NCBI GenBank assembly: GCA_963575745.1
Contig: CAUYUJ010011455.1
Span: 1-22,850, forward strand
DNA: 22,850 bases
Direction: 5' to 3'
DNA from: Prorocentrum cordatum
Lineage: Eukaryota; Sar; Dinophyceae; Prorocentrales; Prorocentraceae
Below, one piece after another: positions 9,009 to 17,604 of the stretch. The stretch's first letter is position 1. Every line of letters starts with the position of its first letter. The translations under genes were made by a program, and so were the position numbers. The notes below the pieces were generated by a model that saw only the letters and a program-made list of their open reading frames with translations, did no database searches and was not told the DNA's origin.

Positions 9009-9985
9009 AACATTTTTAATTCTAAAGAATAATTATTGTTGGGACCCCTGGTGCACGGCCCCCCTGCGCCGCCTAGGCCGCAGCTACATTTTCATCATTT
9101 TCGTGAGGAAGCCTCAGGTAATTCGATGTGATCAAGATCCGGTTGTTTTGTTCCCCCCCGCTTTCCCTTGCAAAAAACACTATAAATTGACATTTCTTGT
9201 TCTAATATAATCAAATTTCAAGAATCCCTTGCAAAAAATAAGGTAAAGTGGACATTCGCGCGCGCAAGACGAAATCCTACCAAAAGCTTAGTGTTCGGAG
9301 CGATTTTAACATAAAAACATCAAAAAACCAATGGTTTTTCAACACAAAAATGTCAAAATCTCATCCCGCGCGCTCTTGCGGATTCGTAGGAAACCCAACA
9401 CTTTTTAAACATTTCTGTCAAACGGGCTTTTGCGAGCAACTTTTTCGAACTTCTGCGACAACGGTTGCGCACCTGCCAGGGCCATCATCCCTGTCAAATA
9501 ATACCATGCGGGACACATGCGCCCAGGAATTCCACAAATGTGACCAACTATATTGCGAGTACGTATCATCTCATGTGTGTCGTGCACACTATCAAATGTA
9601 ACAGAGTTGTGTATTCCCATCATCCCAGGAACTTGACCCAAAAATGTGACCAACTCCGATCTCTCTGTCTCTCTCTCTGTCTGCTCTCTGTCTCTCTCTC
9701 TGTCTCTCTGTATTATGTATTGTATGCCACAATTGCACCATGCTGGGCACATGCGCGCCCCGAATAAGAGACCAAGTTCTGTGGGTGTGTACCCCACGCC
9801 AGTGTAGTAGCCACGGTCGTCCGCACGCCACGAAGTGAAGTGTCCCAACGTCATAGGGCGGGAAGCTGGGTTTGGGTGGTCGCGAAGATTCGTTTGGATA
9901 TTTGGTAGAGCTTGTAATGCCCCCCCACGAAGTGGGGGTATTGCCTGGTGTCGTATGAAAACCCTGGCACTGGGGAGAACACACG
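9009..9985. repeat. Duplicated element, copy 1
   Basis: Begins with an AT-rich end (TTCTAAAGAATAATTATTG), then a GC-rich CCGCCTAGGCCGCAGC block, AT-rich sequence with two CCCTTGCAAAAAA direct repeats, a near-palindrome AAAAACCA-A-TGGTTTTT near 9328-9344, and a conserved 3' part from about 9806 with a CCCCCAC/GTGGGGG hairpin. All of this recurs in copy 2. Copy 1 alone carries about 280 extra bases (about 9522-9805), with a (CT)n run and repeated ATGTGACCAACT and ACATGCGC words. No transposase frame is seen. A nonautonomous mobile element or a plain segmental duplication would both fit. Confidence 0.85.
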
Positions 9986-9998
9986 TTCGGGTAAACAA
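9405..9998 (-). other. Minus-strand open frame shared in part with copy 2
   Basis: This 197-codon frame encodes a segment beginning QAIPPLRGGALQALPN, whose counterpart in copy 2 (minus frame 10412-10831) begins RAIPPLCGGPVQALPS. Both continue through SRPxTxGHFTSxxADDRGYY and share a short RMCPAWYYLTGMM segment. The frames stay open in both copies over about 50 residues before diverging. This could be a fossil of an element-encoded peptide, or only a shared absence of stops. No family recognised. Confidence 0.25.
9917..9935. other. Small hairpin conserved in both element copies
   Basis: CCCCCAC-GAA-GTGGGGG in copy 1; the equivalent at about 10760-10777 in copy 2 is CCCCCAC-AAA-GTGGGGG. The 7-bp stem is identical and only the loop differs. 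Confidence 0.75.
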
Positions 9999-10013
9999 TT
10001 AGGGGGGGGATTT

Positions 10014-10082
10014 GTTGCTGTTGTTGTTGTGGTTGATGATGTTGTGTCGTCGTCGTCGTCGTCGTTTTGTTGTTGTTGTTGA
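10014..10082. repeat. (GTT)n/(GTC)n microsatellite between element copies
   Basis: GTT triplets, a GTC block (about 10045-10063) and again GTT separate copy 1 from copy 2. This matches the border type on both outer sides. Confidence 0.95.
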
Positions 10083-10822
10083 ACATTATTTATTCTAAAG
10101 AATAATTATTGTTGGGCCCCCTGGTGCGCGCCCCCCCTGCGCCGCCTAGGCCGCAGCTACATTTTCATCATTTTCGTGAGGAAGCCTCAGAAAAGAGGGT
10201 GTGTACAGGATCCGGTTGTTTTGTTGTAACCCGCTTTCCCTTGCAAAAAACAATAGAAAATGACATTTCTTGTTCTAATATAATCAAATTTCAAGAATCC
10301 CTTGCAAAAAATAAGGTTAAGTGGACATTCGCGCGCGCAAGACGAAATCCTTCCAAAACCTTAGTGTTCGCAGCGATTTTAACATAAAAACATCAAAAAA
10401 CCAATGGTTTTTCAACCAAAAATTGTCAAAATCTCATCCCGCGCGCTCTTGCGGATTCGTAGGAAACCCAACACTTTTTTAAACATTTCTGTCAAACGGG
10501 CTTTTGCGAGCAACTTTTTCGAACTTCTGCAACAACGGTTGCGACCTGCCAGGGCCATCATCCCTGTCAAATAATACCATGCGGGACACATTCGTTTTTT
10601 CTTCGCGCGCGCACGCCGTCGTCGTCGGCCGCGGGGCCCTGAATAGTAGCCACGGTCGTCCGCATGCCCCGAAGTGAAGTGTCCGAACGTCCTAGGGCGG
10701 GAAGCTGGGTGTGGGTGGTGGCGAAGAGTCGTTTGGAAACTTGGTAGAGCTTGAACCGGCCCCCCACAAAGTGGGGGTATTGCCCGCCTCCGATGAAAAC
10801 CCTGGCACAGGTGAGAACGGAG
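10083..10822. repeat. Duplicated element, copy 2
   Basis: Collinear with copy 1 from the AACATT(A/T)TTTATTCTAAAGAAT end onward and highly similar by eye. Differences: bases 10191-10208 replace 9119-9136 (both 18 nt, unrelated sequence); the 280-base insertion of copy 1 is replaced by about 55 bases rich in CGTCGTCGT and GCGCGC (10591-10645); and small indels. The conserved 3' part runs from about 10646 to 10815. Confidence 0.85.
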
Positions 10823-10842
10823 TGTCCCCACGAGCTAGTACT

Positions 10843-10930
10843 TGTTGTTGTTGTTGTTGTTGTGTTGTTTTGGTTGGTTGGGGTGGGGGGGGTGGGGGGG
10901 GGTGGGGGGTGGGGGGATGCGGGGTGGAGG
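10843..10930 (+). repeat. (GTT)n followed by G-run tract with quadruplex potential
   Basis: After the GTT triplets, the plus strand carries GGTTGGTTGGGG and then at least six runs of four to ten G separated by single T or GC-rich breaks (about 10878-10925). This satisfies simple G-quadruplex patterns many times over. Confidence 0.85.
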
Positions 10931-11345
10931 GAGGACGAAACAAAAAAGGACAGATATTGAGAAAGGAGGGGGAGGTGGTGGAGGAGAGCGAGAAGGAGAG
11001 AGGAAGAGAGAGAGAGAAGGGAGACAGAAGGATAATGAAAAGGAATATGATCACTGCGAAATGCAATAAAAACAAAACATCTATCACAATTGAAGGGCAG
11101 AGAAGCGTTTCACTCGATACAAAAAACAAATGAAAAGAGCGATGGGCTCCACAATCTCCCGTTCTCGAGGAAAAGGAGGAGGATAGGGAGGATAGGGAGG
11201 ATAACGAGGAGGAAAGGGAGGAGGAGAAGAGGAGGAGGGAGAGGAGGACGAAGAGGAAACAGAGGAGGGGGAGGAGGAGCAGGAGGAGGAGAAGGATGAT
11301 GAGGAGGAAGAGGAGGAGGAGGGAAGGGGAGGACCAGGAGCAGGA
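10931..11345. repeat. Polypurine tract (GGAGGA / GAGAGA) on the plus strand
   Basis: Strongly purine-biased on the plus strand, with a mixed unique gap at about 11036-11160. The second part (about 11165-11345) is mainly AGGAGG. Frames crossing it give poly-Glu/Arg or, on the minus strand, Pro/Ser/Leu. Confidence 0.9.
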
Positions 11346-11958
11346 TGGTGAATAACCAGGAGTCGCCGTAAATCAGTGTAGCTGGCAGACGCTTCGAAGA
11401 AAGTGTTCGCAGCGCCTGGTGGAGTGCGAAGTATTGGATAGGAACTGCATTCCGCCCGTGCAAATAAATGCTGGAGCATACGAACTCGAGGATTATTGCT
11501 CTTCTATCACTAAATATTGTTAGGTTGCTTGGGGTCCTCAGGCAAGAGCCGAACCGAGAAGGAACGGCGCCCCGTCGTGAGTGCGCTGGAGATGTCAAGC
11601 TCGAGGAGCATAAGGCACGAGGGTGGCGCTCTCGCCCCAGCGCGGGCCACTTTTCCAGAGCCGAATGCGCCTCATCATTGTCGCCCCATCCTGTCCCCTC
11701 CTCTGCCTTTCTCTGGTCCTCCTGCTCAGCCCGCTCCTTCCACTCCAGTTCCCGCTGATGCTGTTCGTCCTCGTCCTCCTTCTGCTCCTTCCTCATCCTC
11801 CTTTTCCTCCTGCTCGGCTCCTCCGCCTTCGCCCAGTCCTCCTGTTCCTCTCGCCCCTTCCAATCCAGCTCCTGCTGCTGCTCTTTGTCATCGCCCTCCT
11901 CCTTTCTCGTCCTCCTCCTTTTCCTCCTCCTTTTCCTCCTGCTTATCCTCCTGCTCAC
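11110..11958 (-). CDS. Candidate gene: charged coiled-coil-like repeat protein, uncertain
   Basis: The minus frame contains two tandem 40-residue copies (120-bp spacing; CTTCCACTCCAG at 11737 and CTTCCAATCCAG at 11857 on the plus strand). They are rich in Glu, Gln, Lys and Arg with a conserved ELDWK/ELEWK core, as in a long helix or coiled coil. A mixed segment follows (about 11350-11660), including LHGRNAVPIQYFALHQALR. The last third is translated AGG repeat (poly-Pro/Leu) and probably not real. A different minus frame reads naturally to a stop at about 11518 (it includes LELDISSALTTGRRSFSVRL), so a frameshift or splice near 11600 is possible. The upstream end merges with purine repeats, and no start is convincing. 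Family not recognised. Confidence 0.3.
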   Translation of the reverse strand: MSRRISRRKRRRKRRRTRKEEGDDKEQQQELDWKGREEQEDWAKAEEPSRRKRRMRKEQKEDEDEQHQRELEWKERAEQEDQRKAEEGTGWGDNDEAHSALEKWPALGRERHPRALCSSSLTSPAHSRRGAVPSRFGSCLRTPSNLTIFSDRRAIILEFVCSSIYLHGRNAVPIQYFALHQALRTLSSKRLPATLIYGDSWLFTILLLVLPFPPPPLPPHHPSPPPAPPPPPLFPLRPPLPPPLLLLPFLLVILPILPILLLFLENGRLWSPSLFSFVFCIE

Positions 11959-12119
11959 CTGCCACCTCGTCCTTCTATGTGCGCAGCTCCTCCTTTTGGA
12001 CTGCGACTGCCGCTATCGTGTTTTTTTTGGAGTTCCAGGTCGGCTATGACACGCGTCCGCGGATAGACAAATATATCCCCGCAATGGGAAGGGATGGGAG
12101 GCAGGGATAGAATGCGAGA

Positions 12120-12330
12120 CACTGCGCGAGCGCGCGCCTCAGTTTGCTCCACCCCTTCTCTCCTTCCCCTCCCAACCTTCGTCCTTGCCTCCTCCCCTGC
12201 CCGGACTTCCCCCCCCCCCTCCCTCGCGTCCCTCCCCTCCCTCCCCTCCCGTCCGTCGTCCCTCCCCTTCCTCCCCCTCCCGCTCCTCCTTCGCCCGTCC
12301 CTCCTCGCCGCCCCCCCCCCCCGCCTGGCA
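12120..12330. repeat. Polypyrimidine tract (CCCTCC-rich) on the plus strand
   Basis: C/T-rich sequence with CCCCTCCCT words, the mirror composition of the purine tracts on either side. No independent gene seen. Confidence 0.85.
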
Positions 12331-12673
12331 TCCGCGGCAGGTCGTGCGCGAGCACAGGGCCTCCTGGCAGGCCCTGGGGGCCGCACTGTTCCACAGGCTG
12401 GCGCGGGGGGGGCACAGGCGGGAGCCCAGAGGGCACGCCCCCTCTGGGGGGCCCAAGGGGAGGGGGCAGGCGCAGGAGGAGGAGGAGGAGGAGGAGGAGG
12501 AGGAGGAGGAGGAGGAGGACGCAGCGGAGGGGGAGGAGGAGACGGAGGCGGAGGCGGAGGAGGAGGAGGAGGAGGAGGAGGAGGAGGAGGAGGAGGAGGA
12601 GGAGGAGAAAGAGGAGGAGGGAGGTGGAGGAGGGGGAGGGGGGGGGGGGGAGGAGGAAGCGGAGCAGCATTGA
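12185..12673 (+). CDS. Low-confidence ORF with a unique core and poly-Glu tail
   Basis: Within this 162-codon frame, the non-repetitive piece at about 12325-12475 reads like normal protein, including REHRASWQALGAALFHRLAR, a plausible basic amphipathic helix. It is preceded by translated CCT repeat (Pro-rich) and followed by about 70 Glu-rich residues from the AGG array and a Gly run. Real proteins with acidic runs exist, but the flanks are ordinary microsatellite translation. I would trust only the middle 50 residues, and those weakly. Confidence 0.25.
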   Translation: MPPPLPGLPPPPPSRPSPPSPPVRRPSPSSPSRSSFARPSSPPPPPAWHPRQVVREHRASWQALGAALFHRLARGGHRREPRGHAPSGGPKGRGQAQEEEEEEEEEEEEEEDAAEGEEETEAEAEEEEEEEEEEEEEEEEEKEEEGGGGGGGGGGEEEAEQH

Positions 12674-12812
12674 GGAGCAGCAGGGGCAGGAGTGAGGAGG
12701 AGGAAGAGGAGGAGGAGGAGGGACGCGGGGAGGGGAAGAGGAGGGGCGAGGAGGAGGAGGAGGAGGAGCGGAGGGTAGGAGGAGGAGGAGGAGGAGGAGG
12801 GGCAGGAAAATT
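12474..12812. repeat. (AGG)n polypurine array
   Basis: AGG/GGA triplets run for over 300 bases with GCGGAGG interruptions and a pure G run near 12640-12650. Polypurine mirror symmetry gives triplex (H-DNA) potential. The minus strand gives poly-Leu/Ser frames. Confidence 0.95.
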
Positions 12813-13132
12813 ATGAGGATACGGGCGAGGGATTTCTCTCTACTCTCTCTCTCTATTTGTCTATCGACAATCATGAAATTGTTCTTGGGTCGGGAGTTGT
12901 TGCGCTTTTTTTTTTTATTTTTTTTGTGGCTATATATATATATATATATATATATCTAATAGCATTTATATATAAAATATATAAAACAATACTTTTTTAA
13001 TCATAGTGTTGTTGTATTATTGATGCTGTTAGGTGTGTTGGAGCCTCGTCTTGGGCGAGTCCTGGCGGAGTCGTAGGTTTCGGTAGGGTCTCAGCGATAT
13101 TCACCGCTTGTAGAGCACATGGGGCACATAGG
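12813..13132. other. AT-rich spacer with (T)n and (TA)n
   Basis: Holds a CT run (12837-12854), poly-T (12907-12925), (TA)n at about 12930-12956 and an AT-rich stretch to 13020. A unique segment follows at 13020-13130 with no convincing frame. This is the most AT-rich point in the right half of the window. Confidence 0.6.
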
Positions 13133-13214
13133 AGGATGAGGTTGAGGATGAGGATGAGGATGAGGATGAGGATGAGGATGATGATGCTGATGATGATGTT
13201 GATTATGATGATAG

Positions 13215-13294
<80 letters not shown>

Positions 13295-13335
13295 CTGCTG
13301 ATGATGATGATGATGATGCTGATGATGATGATGAC

Positions 13336-13373
<38 letters not shown>

Positions 13374-13405
13374 GGAGGAGGAGGAGGAGGAGGAGGAGGA
13401 GGAGG
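13133..13405. repeat. (GAGGAT)n / (GAT)n / (GAG)n array
   Basis: GAGGAT hexamers at about 13134-13175, then GAT triplets with GCT interruptions to about 13373, then GAG/AGG triplets to 13404. This is the same compound design as 6040-6378. Confidence 0.97.
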
Positions 13406-13444
13406 TGGTGTGCGCGGGGAAGGATCACGATCATTGGGGTGATC

Positions 13445-14240
13445 GAATTCCGTTGACCATGTGGGAGGGGGGCCTTCCCGTCCGCACCTCCAGCTGCCCC
13501 CCTCCCCTTCCCGCCTCGCCTACCCATACCTGGCGAGCCTCATCCCCCTGATTCCCATCTCTTCTTCCGTCTTTCTCCTCCTCCCCCTTCGTTTCTCCCT
13601 TGTTCCTCCTCATCCTCTTCCTCCTCCTCCTCCTTCCCCCTCTCCCTCCTGCTTCCCCCTTTTCCTTGTGCTTTTTCCCTACCCATGCCTCCCTCTCCTC
13701 CTCGTCACTCTTCCTTCGAGCCTCCACGAGCCCACTAGAAACTCTTTGTCCTTCTGAACCGCCCAGCATTCCTAAAAACATTTCAGGACGAGTATGGGCA
13801 GGAGGTGAATAAGGAGCAGGAGAAGGAGAAGGAGGAGGAGGAGGTGGAGGAGGAGGAGGTCTCTCCCTCCCGATTGTCCCCCTCGTCCCCCTCGTCCCTC
13901 TCGCCAGCCCCTCCTCCTTTCCTCTTTCGCTCCCCCCCTCTTTCCCTATCCGCCTCCTCATCCTCCTCCCTCCTCATCCCTCCCGCTCCTCCCCCTCTCT
14001 CCCTCGTCATCCCTCCCTCCTCCCCCTCTCTCCCCTGCCCCCACTTCGTTTTGTTTTCTCCCTCCCCCTCCACTGATCCTTCTCCACTTCACCCTTCATC
14101 GATCATCGATCCCCCCTTCACCGTCCCTCCATCCTCCGCTTCCCTCCCTCATCCCCTTCTCCCCCCCTCCCCTCCCTCCCCTTTTCACCCCTTCCCCCTC
14201 CATCCTCCCCTCTCTTCCTTCTTCTCCTCCTCCACCGATG
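13445..14240. repeat. Polypyrimidine-rich tract with a short purine island
   Basis: Mostly CCCTCC/CTTCCT-rich on the plus strand. A small purine block (13806-13860, GGAGAAGGAG) and a short unique piece (13725-13805) interrupt it. All long frames are Ser/Pro/Leu or Gly/Glu/Arg low complexity and are not called. Confidence 0.85.
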
Positions 14241-14578
14241 TTCCTTTTAGGTAGCTCCTCCTTGTCGCACCCCCAGACGTGTCGGTAGGGCGGGCCGGGC
14301 GTTTCGCCTGACATCTCGTCACGATTTATGATCCTGAAGCTTGAAATTCGGAGCAGTTTCACGGGTGGAGGGGGGTAGCGCCGCGCGCATTCGTCCTTAA
14401 TGTTCGCAGCAATATCACGGATGGAGGGTGGGCCGTTTTTAAAATGTGGCTCTCGCCTTAGCGCCGCGCACATTCTTTTTTTAAGATCCGCGACAGTTTC
14501 ACGGATGGAGGGCGGCTCCTTTTCAAAATGTGGTTCTCGCCGTATCGCCGCACGTTCGTCTTTACAGTTGTAATTGTT
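14096..14578 (-). pseudogene. Broken gene for 28-residue tandem repeats
   Basis: The minus frame, open from just after a TGA at 14579-14581, encodes two clear copies of a 28-residue unit with the shared core RREPHF-x-x-x-PPSIR(E/D), then (V/I)A(D/N)(L/I)K. They are 84 bp apart (RREPHF codons start at 14542 and 14458). A third copy, at DNA level around 14361, is only 56 bp from its neighbour: 28 bp are missing, shifting the frame just where the CARRYPPPP sequence occurs. A fourth, more decayed copy lies upstream (TTTCATTGATTTAGG at 14577-14591). After the shift, a natural-looking tail (ISSFRIINRDEMSGETPG) runs to a translated pyrimidine tract. Family not recognised; short helical repeats are likely. 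It could be a live gene with introns, but the deletion and upstream stop favour decay. Confidence 0.55.
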
Positions 14579-14581
14579 TCA

Positions 14582-14700
14582 TTGATTTAGGTTTTTTCCC
14601 CATATCCTAAGGATTGGGGTTCTTGTTATTACTCTGACGCCTCCCACTGCTCCTCCTTCCTCCTTCCTCCCGCTCGCGCCTCCCTCCTCCCAATGATAAT
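14582..14700. other. Spacer with CTCC-rich run
   Basis: T-rich then CTCCTCC-rich sequence (about 14647-14690) between the peptide-repeat remnant and the GATAA array. No gene seen. Confidence 0.5.
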
Positions 14701-14962
14701 CACCAGATAAGACAAGACAAGATAATATACTACAATATAAGATAAGATAACACAATATATGATAATGTAAGATAAGATATATGACAAGGTAGGATAATAT
14801 ATAAGATAAGACAGCCTATGGAGTAAAAAGATAAGACAACATATGATGCGATAAGATGAGTTGCTATAAGATAAGCTAAGACAAGATAGTATATTTCAAG
14901 ATAAGATAATATAGAGGGTAATAAAGGTAAGATAAGATAGGACTCGATAAGATAAGATGAGA
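14701..14962. repeat. Degenerate (GATAA)n array
   Basis: GATAAGATAAGACAAGATAA-type words fill the segment with 5-bp periodicity broken by TATA-containing variants (ATATAAG, AATATA). WGATAR, the core of GATA-factor sites, recurs many times, but here it is a by-product of the repeat unit. Confidence 0.95.
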
Positions 14963-15016
14963 CTCACTCTCACTCAGACTCACTCACAGTCACATTCACT
15001 CACACGCACACTCTCT
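14963..15016. repeat. Short (CTCACT)n-type array
   Basis: CACTCACTCAGACTCACTCAC-like sequence separates the GATAA array from the 152-bp satellite. The same motif returns on the other side of the satellite at 15795-15910. Confidence 0.85.
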
Positions 15017-15792
15017 CATGATCACAAAACGCTGCCAGGGGCATCATTTGGGAGCCCCAAGGGGGAGCCACCCTGGCTGATCTCACGAGCCCGTTCGCGC
15101 CGATTTGGTGGGACGTCTCAGCTAGAATTGCCGTTTGGCGCCCCCAACATGTATCTCTTGAGAGCCTCATGATCACAAAACGCTGCCAGGGGCATCATTT
15201 GGGAGCCCCAAGGGGGAGCCACCCTGGCTGATCTCACGAGCCCGTTCGCGCAGATTTTGGTGGGACGTCTCAGCTAAAATTGCCGTTTTGGCCTCCCCAA
15301 CATGTCTCTCTTGAGAGCCTCATGGTCACAAAACGCTGCCAGGGGCATCATTTGGGAGCCCCAAGGGGGAGCCACCCTGGCTGATCTCACGAGCCCGTTC
15401 GCGCCGATTTTGGTGGGACGTCTCAGCTAGAATTGCCGTTTGGCGCCCCCAACATGTATCTCTTGAGAGCCTCAAGGTCACAAAACGCTGCCAGGGGCAT
15501 CATTTGGGAGCCCCAAGGGGGAGCCACCCTGGCTGATCTCACGAGCCCGTTCGCGCCGATTTTGGTGGGACGTCTCAGCTAAAATTGCCGTTTGGCCTCC
15601 CCAACATGTCTCTCTTGAGAGCCTCATGGTCGCAAAACGCTGCCAGGGGCATCGCTTGGGAGCCCCAGGGGGGGTCCACCAGGGGCTTCATAGTCACCAA
15701 ACGCTGCCAGGGGCAGCATTTTGGCTTCCCAAAGAGGAGTCGACCCGGGCCTCCTAGTCGCCAGACACTGCCAGGGGCACCATTGGGATTCA
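15017..15792. repeat. 152-bp satellite, four full and three truncated copies
   Basis: Full units start at 15017, 15168, 15321 and 15473 (lengths 151, 153, 152, 151), each opening with TCACAAAACGCTGCCAGGGG. Units 1 and 3 share CTAGAATTGCCGTTTGGCGC and ATGTATCTC; units 2 and 4 share CTAAAATTGCCG, GGCCTCCCC and ATGTCTCTC, giving an ABAB order. From 15624 the array continues as short units of 65 and 64 bases plus a 38-base stub, which keep only the left third and are more diverged. The small open frames inside are not genes. Confidence 0.97.
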
Positions 15793-15794
15793 GA

Positions 15795-15915
15795 TTCGCA
15801 CCCAGACTCACTCATACACAAGCTCACTCACACTCAGATTCATTTCTTCAGAGTCAGGCACACACAGACGTACCCATACTCAGACTCACCCGCACTCAGG
15901 CTCACCTAACCCAGA
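15795..15915. repeat. (CACTCAGACT)n-type array
   Basis: Degenerate CACTCA/GACTCA words flank the right side of the 152-bp satellite and match the shorter array on its left. Confidence 0.85.
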
Positions 15916-15944
15916 CTCCGTCAGAAGCCAGTAGCGAAGAGAGC

Positions 15945-16805
<861 letters not shown>

Positions 16806-17604
16806 GAGCGGACAAGTAGGCGGACCAGGGTCCGTCCGCGAGGCGCACTGCAGTGCGACAACTCGCAGAACACTATTAGCGGCGGTGCAGCCTTAAGATA
16901 CGAGGGCGGGCGACAGGCCCCCTCCCCCGGCGCAATGCGTCTGAAGTAAAAGACGGCGGACAGACCGTGAAGATCTCACCTGTCAGACCGCGTGAAGAAG
17001 AAGGCCCCAACGTAAGTGGCGACGTGAAGAACGCGGCTAAGGCGGCTTGGCGGACCGCCGGTTGGGCGCTCGGCCGCTGCGCGGCGCGCAGAGACGGGGC
17101 GCCCCCCGCCCCCGCGCCCAGGCCCCGTGGACGCGGTGCCTCGCGGGCGCACGGGCTGGCGAAAAGAGAAAAGGTGCACCAGCTGGGAGCCGCATGGCCC
17201 AGCACAGTGCGCACAGGCCGAGAACCCCAACAGGAGCGGCAAAAGCTAGCCGACAGCACAGCGGCACCAGCCGCTGCCAGCTAACCTTTAGCCCCCATTG
17301 GCGGGCCTCGAAAGTGACAGAGTCCGCGGCCAGGCGGCGGACGGCAGAGGGGCGCCAGACGCGCTGAGGAAAAGGCGCACGTGCTGGGAGCCGAATGGCC
17401 CGCCATGCGCACAGGCAAAGACAGTGCAAGGGTGCAGAGGAGGCCCTCACGGCGGATGCACCCGCAACGGCATGGCGAACATGACCTGGCGTGATGGCAC
17501 GGGTGCGTGGGGCGGGGCTGAAGCCGCCTCCCCCGCCAGCAGGCACGGCACACCAGGGAACAGCGCCCGAGTGAGCAAGGACGGCAGTGGCCGTAACGCG
17601 CAGG
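16806..17604. other. GC-rich unique region downstream of the large gene, with a diverged duplication
   Basis: Lies 3' of the minus-strand gene. Two segments match: 17157-17218 and 17362-17417 share AAAAGG, GCTGGGAGCCG, ATGGCCC and GCGCACAGGC in order, about 200 bases apart. Several minus frames are open, the longest being 17037-17648, in which the duplicated DNA gives the repeated peptide RLPA(R/G)APF. It overlaps the end of the large ORF in another frame, so I do not call it a gene. Part of this region may be the 3' untranslated sequence. Confidence 0.5.

Noticed and set aside
9009-10822. LTR retrotransposon with two LTRs
   Set aside because: The two direct copies are adjacent with only a GTT microsatellite between them; there is no internal coding region, primer-binding site or polypurine tract in the right place.
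14701-14962. Cluster of GATA-factor binding sites
   Set aside because: The WGATAR words are simply the unit of a degenerate GATAA array; no nearby gene or promoter context supports regulation.
15712-15735. Resemblance of AGCATTTTGGCTTCCCAAAG to the dinoflagellate spliced-leader sequence
   Set aside because: Only a partial match, lying inside a diverged satellite copy whose sister copies do not resemble the leader. Not usable as evidence for the host group.
15017-15792. 5S rRNA or small-RNA gene tandem array
   Set aside because: Unit length of 152 bases is suggestive, but no box A/C motifs, terminal T run or recognisable RNA fold was seen.
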